IMG/VR virus record: IMGVR_UViG_3300050015_000481
Coordinates: 19,399 to 83,398 of that record
Source: a virus
DNA length: 64,000 nt
Strand: one strand, 5' to 3'
Shown: piece by piece, positions 33,131 to 43,526 of the stretch
How the letters are laid out: the number at the start of each line of letters is the position of its first letter
Numbering within the stretch: position 1 is the first letter of the stretch
Notes under the pieces: model-generated
Told to the model about the DNA's origin: nothing
The model's input: only the letters and a program-made list of their open reading frames with translations
Databases searched by the model: none
Program-made: the position numbers and the translations under genes

Positions 33131-36100
33131 GTGGCAAATTTAGTAAAGGTAGTAAATAACAATCTTGATCAGAACCTGAACGGAACGAATTTCACTCATA
33201 CTGCATCAGAAACTATATTCACGTTTGGTGACTTTGCAGTTACATCGAACTTCGAAGGTAGAAAATTTATTGATTATACAAATACTCTTAGCTCATTTGT
33301 GCGTCCAGTTACTCTTGAAACTCTGGGCGTAACATCTGGACAATCTGCAATTATGGATTTATTTACTAATAATGCAGTGCTGAATCTCGATAGGTCTGAC
33401 TTAAATACTTTTGTTAAATTTGGTAGTGCATATGAATTCCTTAGAGTGTCAATACAAAACATCATTGTAGCCTACCCGGGCAGCGTCTTCGCAAATTCTC
33501 AAACCAATAAAGTAAAACAAGCAACATTTACTAATTTCACCTATGACGTTGTTACAAATGTTTCAACATTTAGAGTACCAACAGGAATGACAGTTAACAC
33601 GTTTGGAATAATAACAAACTTTGGAAATATGAGTATTCCTGACGGACAGCAGATAAAGAACCTGAACGTTTCATATAATAATTATATTGTCTGGTCGGCT
33701 TTAGCACCAAGTGGAAACTCTTTTACTATAATTGGATATACAGGAAATACAGCAAGTAGAAAATATTTAACAATTAAAACAACTGGTAATCCATTTCCAT
33801 ATAATACTGGAAGCACTGGTTCATTTGATTTTCACATCAAGCCAAGTAGTGCAGTATTTGAAGAGTTCAGAGCAACACTGAGTGATTATGAAAGATATAT
33901 TGTTTCACAGAGAAATGGTACGGATGGCTTTATGTTTACCATGAAAGACCCAACATTACTCGATGATGGCTCAATTGTATATTCAGACACCCAGATTGTT
34001 TGGACAACTGGTGATAAATATAATATCGATACAAATACACCAAAGTATAGAAACTTTTTAAGTGCTGTTCTGGGCATTGGTAATAAGTATGATACAATAA
34101 AAACAGATTTAATTGCAAGATTCCTGACTCCTGCATCACTCAAAACATATGACCTTACTGAAGAAGGTAAGATGACAAAATTATTGAGAATTTATGGTAG
34201 GGAATTTGATCAATTAAAGCAATTTATTGATTCTCTGGTTGATATTAATCGTGTAACATATGATAAGATTAACAACGTACCAGATCAGCTTATAAGTAAT
34301 ATGGCAAGAACATTTGGATGGAATTACTTTTCATTGGTTAATGAAAATGAATTAGTTCAGAGCTTCTTAACCATTAGTGATGCTGAAAGAAATTTAAAAC
34401 AAGATTTATTACCTGCGGAAATTGACATAGAACTTTGGAGAAGAATCTTATTGAATACCAGTTATTTCTGGAAGTCAAAGGGCACACGTGAAGCAATTAA
34501 ATCAATGTTCCTGCTTATTGGTATCCCCGAACCTTTTATAAACATTACCGAATATGTATATACAGTTGAAGGCAAGATTGACCCAAACACTGTTGGTCTG
34601 ACCCTTGCAGATTTTCCTTCAAATTCATTACCGTATGATACAGATGGTTATCCTCAAGCACCATTAGAAACTTCAGATTTTTTCTTTCAGATTAGTGGTG
34701 ATACTGATGCTGGTCAGCATTACATGGATGTATTTCGTACTGCTGGTTTTGATTTAAGACAAAATGTTGATAATAGAAAATCTTGGGTACAAGCAGGTGC
34801 TGTTACAAGAGTTGATAGCACTACACCACAATATTTTCAACAGGATAGTAAATTGGTATTAAATACTAAAGAGGTTGATATTGCACTCGATACTGCACGT
34901 GGAATTGAATTTGATGTATACGATTATATTAATGGCATAGATTTTCCAGCTAACTCAAGCGGTTTTACATTGCCTTTTTCATATGTTAATATTTCTTTGG
35001 GAGTAAGTGCAACACAAAGTACATTTAATCTTCCAGCTAAAACACAGGGTGACTTTGAAGTTCGTTACAATGGTATTTTATTAAACGCACCAAAGACAGG
35101 GAGTACAACTGGTATTAGTACACAAGCTGATTATAGTATAAACTATATTGCTAATACCTTTACAATAACAAATCCAGCCATAAACACTGGCAATCGCAGG
35201 GATGTAATTCAAGTAACATATATTTATTCGGGTAACACTCATCCAGTTAGTGGAATAACAGTTGAATATATTGTAACTCGTGTTAGTGCAAATCCAAGTG
35301 GTACGGCTATTCCTTTACCAAGTTTTCCACGTGGTGACGTACAGGTAACAATTAATGGTATTGCTCTTACTAAAGGTACACCGCAATTCGCAGCAGATTA
35401 TGTTGTTGACCCAGCAAACACAAGTGGTTCAAGCCAAATTATCATAACAAATACCGATTTAATTAATTATTTAACAATTAATCCCGATATTCAGGTAGCA
35501 TATGTTCAGGTGGTTGGCAGCAATGATATAAATGCAAGAAGTGAAGTCGTGAGAATTGATAGTTTTAATAGTAGTAAAATATATTTTAATAATAGTGCAA
35601 ATAAATATGTTTATAAGCTCAATTATAAAGCAAATAATGCATCTGAAATTAAGGTACTTATAGATGGTATTGCATTAGAGCCATATACGGACTACGATAT
35701 AAACATACAAAATCAATATGAAGTATTCCTACCAAAAGGTCTGAGGTATGGTACGATTATTAGTGTATATTATCTCGTTGCTCTTAGTTCATTTTTTACT
35801 CCAATTGTAGGAAACACATTTGGCGTTGGCGATATAAGTACTTTATCATTTTTGGAATTTATTGAATTGATTCAGAGAAAAATGATAAATGCAAGAACCA
35901 GAAAAACTGTTACGGATTTTAAAGGTGGTTGGTATCCTTCATTATTAAATGTTTATATTCAATATCTTAAAAGAGGTTTATTACCAGAAAGTGATCCCCT
36001 GCATTCAAATGGTTATACTTTTGAAAATCTTTATGGTTTTCTTAGTAAATATAATTCTTTCTTTCAGAGATTTGTTGATAAATTACTTTCAGCAACGATT

Positions 36101-37672
36101 ATTTTAAAAGAAAGCGGACTTTTAATTAGAAATACTGTTTTCACAAAACAAAAATTCACATATAAAAGAGGTGTGAATCTTTATTCTGGTGGTTCTTCAA
36201 CTATTGATCTCAGAGGTAATGCAATGCTTCAGTATTTAGGTGATGATGGCAGCACATTTCAAATTTTACAAGGCGCACCAGCACCTTCAGCAACAATACC
36301 TACTGTGATAACAAGTAATATAATAAATATAACTCAAACTGGAGCAACAGGCGGTGGTAATGTTACATCAAACGGTGGATCACTCGTAACTTCACGTGGA
36401 ATTTGCTGGGATACAGTACCAGCACCAACAATTGGTGATAGTAAAACAATTAACGGTAATGGGGTTGGTGTATTTACCAGTACATTAACTGGATTATTAC
36501 CGAACACCAGATATTATGTGAGGGCATATGCAATAAATGTTATTGGCGTAGCATATGGTAACGAAATTAGTTTCTTAACTGCAGATATAGTACCAGCACC
36601 TATGATTTTAACAAAACCTGCAAGTAGTTTTGCACAGACCACAATTACTAATACTGGTGGTTATGGTATTACTGGTTTTACTGGTATTGATTATTATGCA
36701 ATGCAATATGCATTTAGTTCAATTACACCTATATGGCAGTTGTCACCTCCAGCACCATTAGTAGGACCGCTCGGAGTTAATAATTTTACTTTGAGTATTA
36801 GTGCTTTAGCACCAAATACAGATTATATGTATCGTGCATATATGGTTGTAAACGGAAGTCCATTCTATGGAAATATATTAAACGTACATACTTTATCGTT
36901 CACACCTACATTACCTGTAGTTACAACAGCAGCAGTAACATCTATAACAACAAGTGATGCAACTACTGGTGGTGATGTAACATCAAGCGGTACTGATGCA
37001 TCTGGCAATCCTGAAACAGTTACTGAACGTGGTATTGTATATGGATTAGCACCAAACCCAACAACAGGAAATACAAAAATCATTAGTGGTAGTGGTTTAG
37101 GTGCATTTGTGGTTAATTTAACTGGATTAGTATCAAATACAACATATTTTGTAAGAGCATATGCTATTAATGGTGCTGGACTTGTATACGGAAATCAAAT
37201 TACTTTTACAACTGTGGCATTACCAGTATTTAATATTGGTATTGTTCGTACTGGTAGTGGCGGTACTGGCGGTGGCGCACAAAGCAATGGTACTATAAAT
37301 CCAAGTCCAGCATTAAGTGCAGGTCAAACCATTACATTAAGTCTTAATATTTGTCATGTAATATTTGGTACAACTTTTGGTCAGAATTTAACAACAATTT
37401 ATTGTAGTACAAATAATGGAGCAACTTATAGTATTATAAGTCCGTCACCATTTACTACTAATTCTCCATCATCACCATATCCAAATAGAAATGTATCACA
37501 ACACACTTTAGGTGTTACTTTACATCAGAATGAAAGATTGTGCTATGTTAATCAAGTAGGATCAGCAATGAACAGTACGGGCACTTGTGCTTGTTTGAGT
37601 ATATCATCATACAGTAATAGTGGAAACATTAGTGTTATTGTAAGCAGTAATTGTGATTGTATTGTTATTTAA
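33131..37672 (+). CDS. Large baseplate/tail protein with C-terminal FN3-like domains
   Basis: This is a 1513-residue structural protein starting at GTG 33131. The N-terminal 500 residues include a tail-protein-I-like stretch (ERNLKQDLLPAEIDIELWRR followed by FWKSKGTREAIKSMFLLIG), typical of baseplate proteins that link wedge to fibre. Residues about 620-950 hold repeated Ig-like units, each with a (F/Y)-x-(V/L)-x-(Y/I)-N-G-I-x-L turn. From about 1055 there are FN3-like domains of Bacteroidota type (ITSNIINITQTGATGGGNVT, then GLLPNTRYYVRAYAIN), present in two close copies and one divergent copy. The last 100 residues are a Cys-containing domain also seen at the end of the next gene. Confidence 0.78.
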   Translation: MANLVKVVNNNLDQNLNGTNFTHTASETIFTFGDFAVTSNFEGRKFIDYTNTLSSFVRPVTLETLGVTSGQSAIMDLFTNNAVLNLDRSDLNTFVKFGSAYEFLRVSIQNIIVAYPGSVFANSQTNKVKQATFTNFTYDVVTNVSTFRVPTGMTVNTFGIITNFGNMSIPDGQQIKNLNVSYNNYIVWSALAPSGNSFTIIGYTGNTASRKYLTIKTTGNPFPYNTGSTGSFDFHIKPSSAVFEEFRATLSDYERYIVSQRNGTDGFMFTMKDPTLLDDGSIVYSDTQIVWTTGDKYNIDTNTPKYRNFLSAVLGIGNKYDTIKTDLIARFLTPASLKTYDLTEEGKMTKLLRIYGREFDQLKQFIDSLVDINRVTYDKINNVPDQLISNMARTFGWNYFSLVNENELVQSFLTISDAERNLKQDLLPAEIDIELWRRILLNTSYFWKSKGTREAIKSMFLLIGIPEPFINITEYVYTVEGKIDPNTVGLTLADFPSNSLPYDTDGYPQAPLETSDFFFQISGDTDAGQHYMDVFRTAGFDLRQNVDNRKSWVQAGAVTRVDSTTPQYFQQDSKLVLNTKEVDIALDTARGIEFDVYDYINGIDFPANSSGFTLPFSYVNISLGVSATQSTFNLPAKTQGDFEVRYNGILLNAPKTGSTTGISTQADYSINYIANTFTITNPAINTGNRRDVIQVTYIYSGNTHPVSGITVEYIVTRVSANPSGTAIPLPSFPRGDVQVTINGIALTKGTPQFAADYVVDPANTSGSSQIIITNTDLINYLTINPDIQVAYVQVVGSNDINARSEVVRIDSFNSSKIYFNNSANKYVYKLNYKANNASEIKVLIDGIALEPYTDYDINIQNQYEVFLPKGLRYGTIISVYYLVALSSFFTPIVGNTFGVGDISTLSFLEFIELIQRKMINARTRKTVTDFKGGWYPSLLNVYIQYLKRGLLPESDPLHSNGYTFENLYGFLSKYNSFFQRFVDKLLSATIILKESGLLIRNTVFTKQKFTYKRGVNLYSGGSSTIDLRGNAMLQYLGDDGSTFQILQGAPAPSATIPTVITSNIINITQTGATGGGNVTSNGGSLVTSRGICWDTVPAPTIGDSKTINGNGVGVFTSTLTGLLPNTRYYVRAYAINVIGVAYGNEISFLTADIVPAPMILTKPASSFAQTTITNTGGYGITGFTGIDYYAMQYAFSSITPIWQLSPPAPLVGPLGVNNFTLSISALAPNTDYMYRAYMVVNGSPFYGNILNVHTLSFTPTLPVVTTAAVTSITTSDATTGGDVTSSGTDASGNPETVTERGIVYGLAPNPTTGNTKIISGSGLGAFVVNLTGLVSNTTYFVRAYAINGAGLVYGNQITFTTVALPVFNIGIVRTGSGGTGGGAQSNGTINPSPALSAGQTITLSLNICHVIFGTTFGQNLTTIYCSTNNGATYSIISPSPFTTNSPSSPYPNRNVSQHTLGVTLHQNERLCYVNQVGSAMNSTGTCACLSISSYSNSGNISVIVSSNCDCIVI

Positions 37673-37686
37673 AAATTATATTATTA

Positions 37687-37695
37687 GTATTTATA
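37687..37695 (+). promoter_or_regulatory. GTATTTATW phage promoter motif
   Basis: GTATTTATA lies 17 bases before the ATG at 37713. Confidence 0.6.
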
Positions 37696-37712
37696 TTTAA
37701 ATTGTTGTAAAA

Positions 37713-40556
37713 ATGGCATTCATTGAGAAAAAAGACCCCGTAGTTTTAAATATTAAGCTGACCACAAAGGGTAGAGAATTACTTTCTACTGGTAATTTAT
37801 CGTTTAAATATTATGCTATTGGTGATAGTGAAATTGATTATAAATTTAATAACGATACTGGATTTAATCCCTTCAACGCAAATATCTTAAGACCAGCAGA
37901 TAACAGTCCAAAGATTATATCATTTATACCAAGGAATATGTCTGGCAGTACATTCAATGCAATACCAAGCATCCCTAATACAACATATTTGGTCACTAAT
38001 TCAACGCCAACAATTGGATTTTTTGACAGCACAACAGGTGCTACGTTTACATTTACAACCGATTCAAATCATGTTAAACAACCGAATGTTTATGTCGATA
38101 TGAGTGGAGTTACTGGCGGGACAAAATTACATTTGAGACTGATTCAGCCATTTAATGGTCAAGAACCTGCAACTGGTGACACAGTATTAATTAAATGGAC
38201 ATTTACTGTAGATACAACTGGATTTACAACACAAAAGAATAAGCCAGTAGCAATGTTGGTATATAAAATTCAAGCCAAAACAGGTACTTTGGCAGCAGAT
38301 AATTTATGGATTACTGTTGACAGACCATTGCCTAATTATACTGGTCTTGGTGCAACAGGTAGAGCAGGTGCGCTGGTTTATTATAATTTTATTAATTTTA
38401 GTGGTGACACGGTATTTAATATGAGTTCAACCGACTATATTGATCAGAGTGTAATAGATTTCTTTCAGAACAGTCAATGTCCGACAATAATATTCCCATT
38501 TTGGAATCTTTCGATTATATTTACTGACGAAATAGCTGGTGTCACTGGAAATAATAAGACATATGGTCAATTTAACACCAATGGATATGCTGGATTTGTT
38601 TCATATATTCAGACTCAACGACCTTTATATAAAAAATTAGGTGTTATACATTATACAAATGATTCACCTGCTAACGTATATGCTGAAGGTTTTTATTTAA
38701 ATTCTGCAAAAATTGATATGCCAACAATAATGTGGCATAATAATAGTGGAACTACTATTGGTGCAAGTTTTATATCTGCCAGTGGAAATGGCTTTACATT
38801 GGTTGATCTGGGCATTCACTATTTTGATCTTGTTGATGTCAACAGACCCAATATAAAAGTAGGTAAAGTATTTGATGAATTAAAAATATTTCTTATTGAA
38901 GATCAAGAATTATTATACGCAATGTCATATAAATCAAACAGGTCTTGGACTCTTCCACCATTTACAATAAATGGCGGTAGTGGTGGTTGTCCACCTTGCC
39001 CATCTATATCAGACGGACAAACATTATTCGTACAAACAATAATTGGTACACCCGGTTCTATTAAAAACACTGGTGGTAGAAATATTGTTGGATATCAAAA
39101 TGTTACAGAATATGGTGTAGAATATAAATTAACTGGTGCTACTGATTGGACACGTATAGTTATTGGTAATAGTTTAGCTGCCGATAACTTCACTTACACT
39201 ATTACTGGTACTACTCCAAGTGCATCATATAATTATCGTTCATATGTTAAAATCGGTAAGAACGAATTTATTGATCATTCAAATGATAATAATGTAATTA
39301 CAATGTTACCACCACCTGTAGTTCCACCTCCACCTCCACCTCCAATTATTCCTACTGTTGCAACAATTGTTGGTAATGCAGGTATTGGTAGAATTATTAA
39401 TACTGGTGGATTTAATATTGGTTGCACCAGTCCTATACCTCAAAGTGTATTTGTTGCTGTTGAAAAATACGGTATGCAATATAAATTACATACAGATAGT
39501 GCTTGGTCATGTTCACCAGCAGTACTGAATGCAGGACCACTGGCTGTTGATAATTTCTCAACAACAATTGCTGGATTAACTGAATGTGCTTGTTATGATT
39601 ATGCAGCACTTATTCAAGTAGCTGGAATAAAATATTGTGGTGCATGTAATTCTCTTACAACTTGTGCTTCACCAGCACCAGTACTTTTTGTTCCTACTGT
39701 TACAACAGGTGTACCATTTAAATTACTTTCAACTTCTATGATTACCAAAAATAATTATGTTAATGATAATGGCGGTACTGCAATTCTGGAATATGGTGTA
39801 CTTTATTCACAAAATCCAGCGACTCCATTAATTTATGGTAATGCTGGAGTAGGAAAAGCATCGATAGTTGGTGATTACCCAGACACATCGCTTCCATTTA
39901 CGATGACAATATCTCCGCTTACTGATTCATCTACTGTAAATTATAGAGCATTTGCAATAAACTCTGCTGGTATTGGATATGGTGATACAGCAAATACTAC
40001 AACACCAGCAATACCCGCACCACCACAACAGGCATTACTTTACATTACAAATTCAACACAGTTGGGAGCAAATACTGATGTAAGAAGTTGTATTTGTGGA
40101 AAACTTGCAGTAACAGTACCTTTAACAGCAGGACAAACTGTTAGATTATGTTTTACCGATTGCGCATATTCACAATCAAGCAGTCCGTTACAACGTCAAA
40201 TCAGTGCATGCTCATGGATAACAACAAGTGGTGGCGTTGGTGCAACACAATGCAATCCAATAAGTTCAGTGTTACCAATTAATTCTGTTGATAGTTGTTC
40301 TAATGAAAGTACTTCATTTGTTGATATTACTTCTGATAACATTGCCAATATAACATTATGGACAGTAGCAACAAGTCATGCAAGTAATGTCAGTGTACAA
40401 TATCATAACGTTGCATCAGTTAATTTAGCTGCTGTGGTTAATTCTGGTGGTGCTAATTATACTATTGGAACATCACTTTTACAAGCATATAATACTTCAT
40501 GCTGTGTAGGTGGCGGTGGTGGCGCAACAGGCGGTGGAACTTCAATGATACAATAA
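37713..40556 (+). CDS. Tail fibre/baseplate protein with Ig-like repeats and polyproline hinge
   Basis: This is a 947-residue protein. The N-terminus (IEKKDPVVLNIKLTTKGREL, then STGNLSFKYYAIGDSEIDY) resembles baseplate-attachment regions of large-phage fibres. Residues about 435-780 contain three Ig/FN3-like repeats (each with NTGG or similar, EYGV(E/L)Y and YRS/YRA elements). They are separated by the proline hinge PPPPPPP near residue 540. The C-terminal 180 residues form a Cys-rich head (RSCICGKLAV, CFTDCAYS, SCCVGGGG) whose core LTAGQTVRLCF parallels the end of the preceding gene. It likely binds host surface polysaccharide. Confidence 0.75.
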   Translation: MAFIEKKDPVVLNIKLTTKGRELLSTGNLSFKYYAIGDSEIDYKFNNDTGFNPFNANILRPADNSPKIISFIPRNMSGSTFNAIPSIPNTTYLVTNSTPTIGFFDSTTGATFTFTTDSNHVKQPNVYVDMSGVTGGTKLHLRLIQPFNGQEPATGDTVLIKWTFTVDTTGFTTQKNKPVAMLVYKIQAKTGTLAADNLWITVDRPLPNYTGLGATGRAGALVYYNFINFSGDTVFNMSSTDYIDQSVIDFFQNSQCPTIIFPFWNLSIIFTDEIAGVTGNNKTYGQFNTNGYAGFVSYIQTQRPLYKKLGVIHYTNDSPANVYAEGFYLNSAKIDMPTIMWHNNSGTTIGASFISASGNGFTLVDLGIHYFDLVDVNRPNIKVGKVFDELKIFLIEDQELLYAMSYKSNRSWTLPPFTINGGSGGCPPCPSISDGQTLFVQTIIGTPGSIKNTGGRNIVGYQNVTEYGVEYKLTGATDWTRIVIGNSLAADNFTYTITGTTPSASYNYRSYVKIGKNEFIDHSNDNNVITMLPPPVVPPPPPPPIIPTVATIVGNAGIGRIINTGGFNIGCTSPIPQSVFVAVEKYGMQYKLHTDSAWSCSPAVLNAGPLAVDNFSTTIAGLTECACYDYAALIQVAGIKYCGACNSLTTCASPAPVLFVPTVTTGVPFKLLSTSMITKNNYVNDNGGTAILEYGVLYSQNPATPLIYGNAGVGKASIVGDYPDTSLPFTMTISPLTDSSTVNYRAFAINSAGIGYGDTANTTTPAIPAPPQQALLYITNSTQLGANTDVRSCICGKLAVTVPLTAGQTVRLCFTDCAYSQSSSPLQRQISACSWITTSGGVGATQCNPISSVLPINSVDSCSNESTSFVDITSDNIANITLWTVATSHASNVSVQYHNVASVNLAAVVNSGGANYTIGTSLLQAYNTSCCVGGGGGATGGGTSMIQ

Positions 40557-40576
40557 AAATTTAAATAAATAAAAGA

Positions 40577-41338
40577 ATGATACAAGATTTTTCAATATTT
40601 GCCACATACATTTTAGTACCAATAAGCGGTAACAGCGAAGCAATACACTGTAATTACATTCAGAGATTGCCAATTGAAACCGATAATCTTAGCATACAGG
40701 AAGTTCTTATGAATTTCTCTGGTGGAACTACTGGTGCAACTGCTGGTTTTAAATTTTTAAATAGCAGTATTACTGGTAGTACTGCAGGTACTGGATTTAC
40801 TGCAAATAAAATATATGCACTGATTCAAACTGGATTAACTAATCTTACTGGCACTACCACACCAGACCCCGCTTTATGGAAAATGTATGATCTTACTTCC
40901 CAAATAACTAAGCCTACTCCACACATTGCAGGACAACCATTGACTGCAAAAGAATTAACACAGAATAATTTTAAAATTCCGTTAAGCGATTACAATACCA
41001 CTGGTTTTACTGCATATACACTGACATATCTTAATTATCCTACAAATTTACCAGCCGATGCAGATAAATTATCATTTGGTGATGAAAAGTATTTTATGGG
41101 TAATGTTTCAGGAGAAATTCATGCTGATGTATTCGTAACTGATCTTTCAATTGTATTAAATCTTAACGAATTTAATTCAAGCACAAATCTTACATGGGAT
41201 GGAGTATCAAAAGTGGCAATAACAGAAATTGGTGTATATGATGCCAATATGAATTTAGTTGCTATTGGTAAACTAAATGACCCAATTGTAAAGGATTCAA
41301 CTATCTCAAGAACAATCGTTTTTGATATAGATTTTTAA
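40577..41338 (+). CDS. Putative tail/baseplate protein
   Basis: This 253-residue, Thr/Gly-rich protein begins with MIQDFSIFATYILVPISG. A region near residue 60 contains the repeat-like TGSTAGTGFTANKIY, and later segments are beta-rich (EIHADVFVTDLSIVLNLNEF, VAITEIGVYDANMNLVAIG). It is 20 bases after the fibre gene without its own promoter motif, so it is presumably co-transcribed. The C-terminal strands resemble fibre-attachment domains, but no family was recognised. Confidence 0.6.
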   Translation: MIQDFSIFATYILVPISGNSEAIHCNYIQRLPIETDNLSIQEVLMNFSGGTTGATAGFKFLNSSITGSTAGTGFTANKIYALIQTGLTNLTGTTTPDPALWKMYDLTSQITKPTPHIAGQPLTAKELTQNNFKIPLSDYNTTGFTAYTLTYLNYPTNLPADADKLSFGDEKYFMGNVSGEIHADVFVTDLSIVLNLNEFNSSTNLTWDGVSKVAITEIGVYDANMNLVAIGKLNDPIVKDSTISRTIVFDIDF

Positions 41339-41384
41339 TTGTTGAAAATAATCATAAAAATTTATATTTTTTTATAAATTCTTA

Positions 41385-41393
41385 GTATTTATT
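41385..41393 (+). promoter_or_regulatory. GTATTTATW phage promoter motif
   Basis: GTATTTATT lies 28 bases before the RHH gene start at 41422, in an 83-base AT-rich gap. Confidence 0.55.
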
Positions 41394-41421
41394 ATAAATT
41401 GTATAAAAATTTATAATATAT

Positions 41422-41658
41422 ATGGGAAATAATAATGAAACAAAGCCTAAGTCAATTATAATTGATGGCGAACTACATAATAGGTTCAAAATATTATGTA
41501 AGGGTAAAAGTATGAAGATTGGCGGTATTATCGAAGACCTAATCAGGTTATATCTAAGATATCCGAAAGAAACTCAAAAACAGATTGATGAAATTAAAGA
41601 AGAGGAATCTTCAAAATTACTTCGTGCTCAAATGTTTGAAGCAGTAACTAAAAAATAA
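41422..41658 (+). CDS. Ribbon-helix-helix DNA-binding protein
   Basis: This 78-residue protein has a short strand (KSIIIDGELHNRFKILC) followed by two helices (SMKIGGIIEDLIRLYL), the Arc/MetJ arrangement of ribbon-helix-helix repressors. The acidic C-terminal tail is helical. Such proteins bind DNA as dimers. It is 3 bases before the resolvase gene and could regulate this replication/recombination block or act as an accessory to the resolvase. Confidence 0.7.
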   Translation: MGNNNETKPKSIIIDGELHNRFKILCKGKSMKIGGIIEDLIRLYLRYPKETQKQIDEIKEEESSKLLRAQMFEAVTKK

Positions 41659-41661
41659 TTT

Positions 41662-42309
41662 ATGGAAAAGTATATATGGTCGTTGGATATAAGCACCACC
41701 AACATTGGTAGTGCATTGTGGAGTACAGATGGAAAGCTAATTGAATTAAAGCACCTTGAATTAAAACTCGGTAAAGATATTAATATTGATGATCGCATAA
41801 TTCACAAATCAGAAATATTCAGAAAATATGTTGAAGATTTTAAAAAGAGAATATTGAATGAACTTAACGGTGAAATTAGTCATATTGTTGTGGAAGAACC
41901 TCTGGGTGGTAGTAATAACAGCAACACTGTTTCACTACTGTATGGTTTTAATGGCATATGTAGGTATATTCTCTTCAGAATATTCGACATTTACCCCAAA
42001 AAGATCAGCGTATACGATTCACGAAAGTTGTTCTGTACTGAATTGGTTCATACTTCAAAAAAGAAGAATAGAAAGACTGGCGAAATTGAGGTTGTTGAAA
42101 CGCTCTCATTTCCACCAGAATATATAAAAGAAAAAAAGTTGTATATTTGGAAAAAAGTTTGTACCTTAGAACCCCAAATCGAGTGGTTTTATAAGAAAGA
42201 CTCAAATGAACCTAAAGACATGTGTTTCGATCTAAGTGATTCATATGCAGTAGGTTACGCTGGTTTAAAATTATTGGGAATTATAAAAGATGGGAAAAAG
42301 AATATATAA
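41662..42309 (+). CDS. RuvC-like Holliday junction resolvase
   Basis: This 215-residue RNase H-fold protein has the RuvC acidic set in order: D9 in WSLDISTTNIGSALW, Glu in HIVVEEPLGG near residue 78, and D190/D193 in DLSDSYAVGYAG. Length and motifs fit phage resolvases that cut branched replication intermediates before packaging. It lies between the RHH gene and a homing endonuclease, with which its 3' end overlaps by 20 bases. The segment between residues 110 and 175 is longer and more basic than in RuvC itself. Confidence 0.85.
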   Translation: MEKYIWSLDISTTNIGSALWSTDGKLIELKHLELKLGKDINIDDRIIHKSEIFRKYVEDFKKRILNELNGEISHIVVEEPLGGSNNSNTVSLLYGFNGICRYILFRIFDIYPKKISVYDSRKLFCTELVHTSKKKNRKTGEIEVVETLSFPPEYIKEKKLYIWKKVCTLEPQIEWFYKKDSNEPKDMCFDLSDSYAVGYAGLKLLGIIKDGKKNI

Positions 42310-43183
42310 TTTAGAATTTTTTAAAAAATTGGCAATTAGTAAAAACGGTGAATGTTTATCAACAGAATACATTGCTTGTGATAAAAAATTAAAATTTAAA
42401 TGTTCTTTTGGACATATCTGGGAAACAAAACCATACTATTTGGTTAACAACAATTCATGGTGTCCTCAATGTAACAAATCACATAAAGACAAGATTGAAA
42501 CATTTCAAAAAATTGCCATAGAAAATGGTGGTGAATGTTTATCTACAGAATATATTAATGCTAAAAATAAATTAAAATTTAAATGTGGTAAAGGACATAT
42601 TTGGGAAACAACAGCAAATGATATTAAATATTCAAAAGTATGGTGTCCTTATTGTTCAAATAATGCTAAGTTAACTATTGAAGAAATGCAAGAAATTGCA
42701 AATAAAAGAGGTGGTAAATGTTTATCTGAAACATATATTGATTCACACACTAAATTATTATGGGAATGTAAACATGGACATCAATGGATGGCTAAACCAT
42801 GTCAAATAAAAAATTCAAATAATTGGTGTCCAATATGTAAAGAATCTTTAGGTGAAAGAACAATAAGTAATTATTTAAAACAAAATAATATTCTTTTTGA
42901 AAGAGAAAAGAAATTTAATGATTGTAAAGGAAAAAGACAAGTGCTTCCCTTTGATTTTTATCTTCCAGAGTATAGTATTTTAATTGAATTTGATGGCAGA
43001 CAGCACTATGTGCCAGTTAATTTTTATGGATGTTCTGATGAACAAGCACAAAAAACACATATTGAATTAATTGAAAATGATAAATTAAAAAATAAATATT
43101 GTATTGAGAATAATATTCAACTAATAAGAATACCATACACAGTAAAAAATGTTGAAGAACACTTAAATAACGTTTTAAGATAA
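42290..43183 (+). CDS. Homing endonuclease with zinc-ribbon repeats and PD-(D/E)XK domain
   Basis: This is a 297-residue protein. Three ~60-residue modules repeat the pattern GGECLSTEYI...KLKFKC-x-x-GH-x-W-x-T...WCP-x-C, a zinc-binding array that probably contacts DNA. The C-terminal nuclease begins CKESLGERTISNYL and has LPFDFYLPEYSILIEFDGRQ, the Vsr-like PD-(D/E)XK core shared with the proteins at 22138 and 58662. It overlaps the resolvase by 20 bases and the following GIY-YIG gene by one base. Confidence 0.82.
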   Translation: MGKRIYNLEFFKKLAISKNGECLSTEYIACDKKLKFKCSFGHIWETKPYYLVNNNSWCPQCNKSHKDKIETFQKIAIENGGECLSTEYINAKNKLKFKCGKGHIWETTANDIKYSKVWCPYCSNNAKLTIEEMQEIANKRGGKCLSETYIDSHTKLLWECKHGHQWMAKPCQIKNSNNWCPICKESLGERTISNYLKQNNILFEREKKFNDCKGKRQVLPFDFYLPEYSILIEFDGRQHYVPVNFYGCSDEQAQKTHIELIENDKLKNKYCIENNIQLIRIPYTVKNVEEHLNNVLR

Positions 43184-43491
43184 TGAAATATGTTTATTTA
43201 ATTCAATCACTGGAAAACGGATATTATAAGGTTGGTGTGTCAAAACACCCACAAAAGAGAATCGAACAGTTGCAAACAGGTAACAGTTCAGAATTAAAAC
43301 TGGTTGAAATATATCAATCAGAAATTGCAAATAAAATTGAAAAAATTTTACAAAACAGACTATCCCCTTATCGCAAGACGGGGGAATGGTTTGATATGCC
43401 TATGGAGAGTATTGCAAATTTTGGTCGTGAATGCCAGAGTATTGAGGAAATGATCGGCTTCCTTAAAAAAAATGATAATGTATTTATATAA
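43183..43491 (+). CDS. GIY-YIG (T5orf172/MUG113-like) protein
   Basis: This 102-residue single-domain protein starts KYVYLIQSLENGYYKVGVSK, the GIY-YIG beta-hairpin, followed by PQKRIEQLQTGN (catalytic-type Arg) and a Glu-bearing helix. It matches the compact T5orf172/MUG113 class, which lacks an extra DNA-binding domain. It may be a DNA repair or host-DNA-degrading nuclease instead of a homing enzyme. It begins within the stop of the upstream homing endonuclease (TAATG). Its last codons coincide with a GTATTTATA motif (43480-43488). Confidence 0.75.
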   Translation: MKYVYLIQSLENGYYKVGVSKHPQKRIEQLQTGNSSELKLVEIYQSEIANKIEKILQNRLSPYRKTGEWFDMPMESIANFGRECQSIEEMIGFLKKNDNVFI

Positions 43492-43495
43492 AGTC

Positions 43496-43526
43496 TTGTC
43501 TTTATGACATTTTTGTTATAAGTTTG
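43496..43526 (+). promoter_or_regulatory. Bacteroidota-type promoter TTG-N20-TAAGTTTG
   Basis: TTG at 43496-43498 and TAAGTTTG at 43519-43526 are separated by exactly 20 bases, upstream of the phosphoesterase at 43563. Confidence 0.65.

Noticed and set aside
43480-43488. GTATTTATA at the end of the GIY-YIG gene as a promoter
   Set aside because: It coincides with the last codons and stop, and a better host-type promoter follows at 43496. It was not listed as a separate promoter, though activity is possible.
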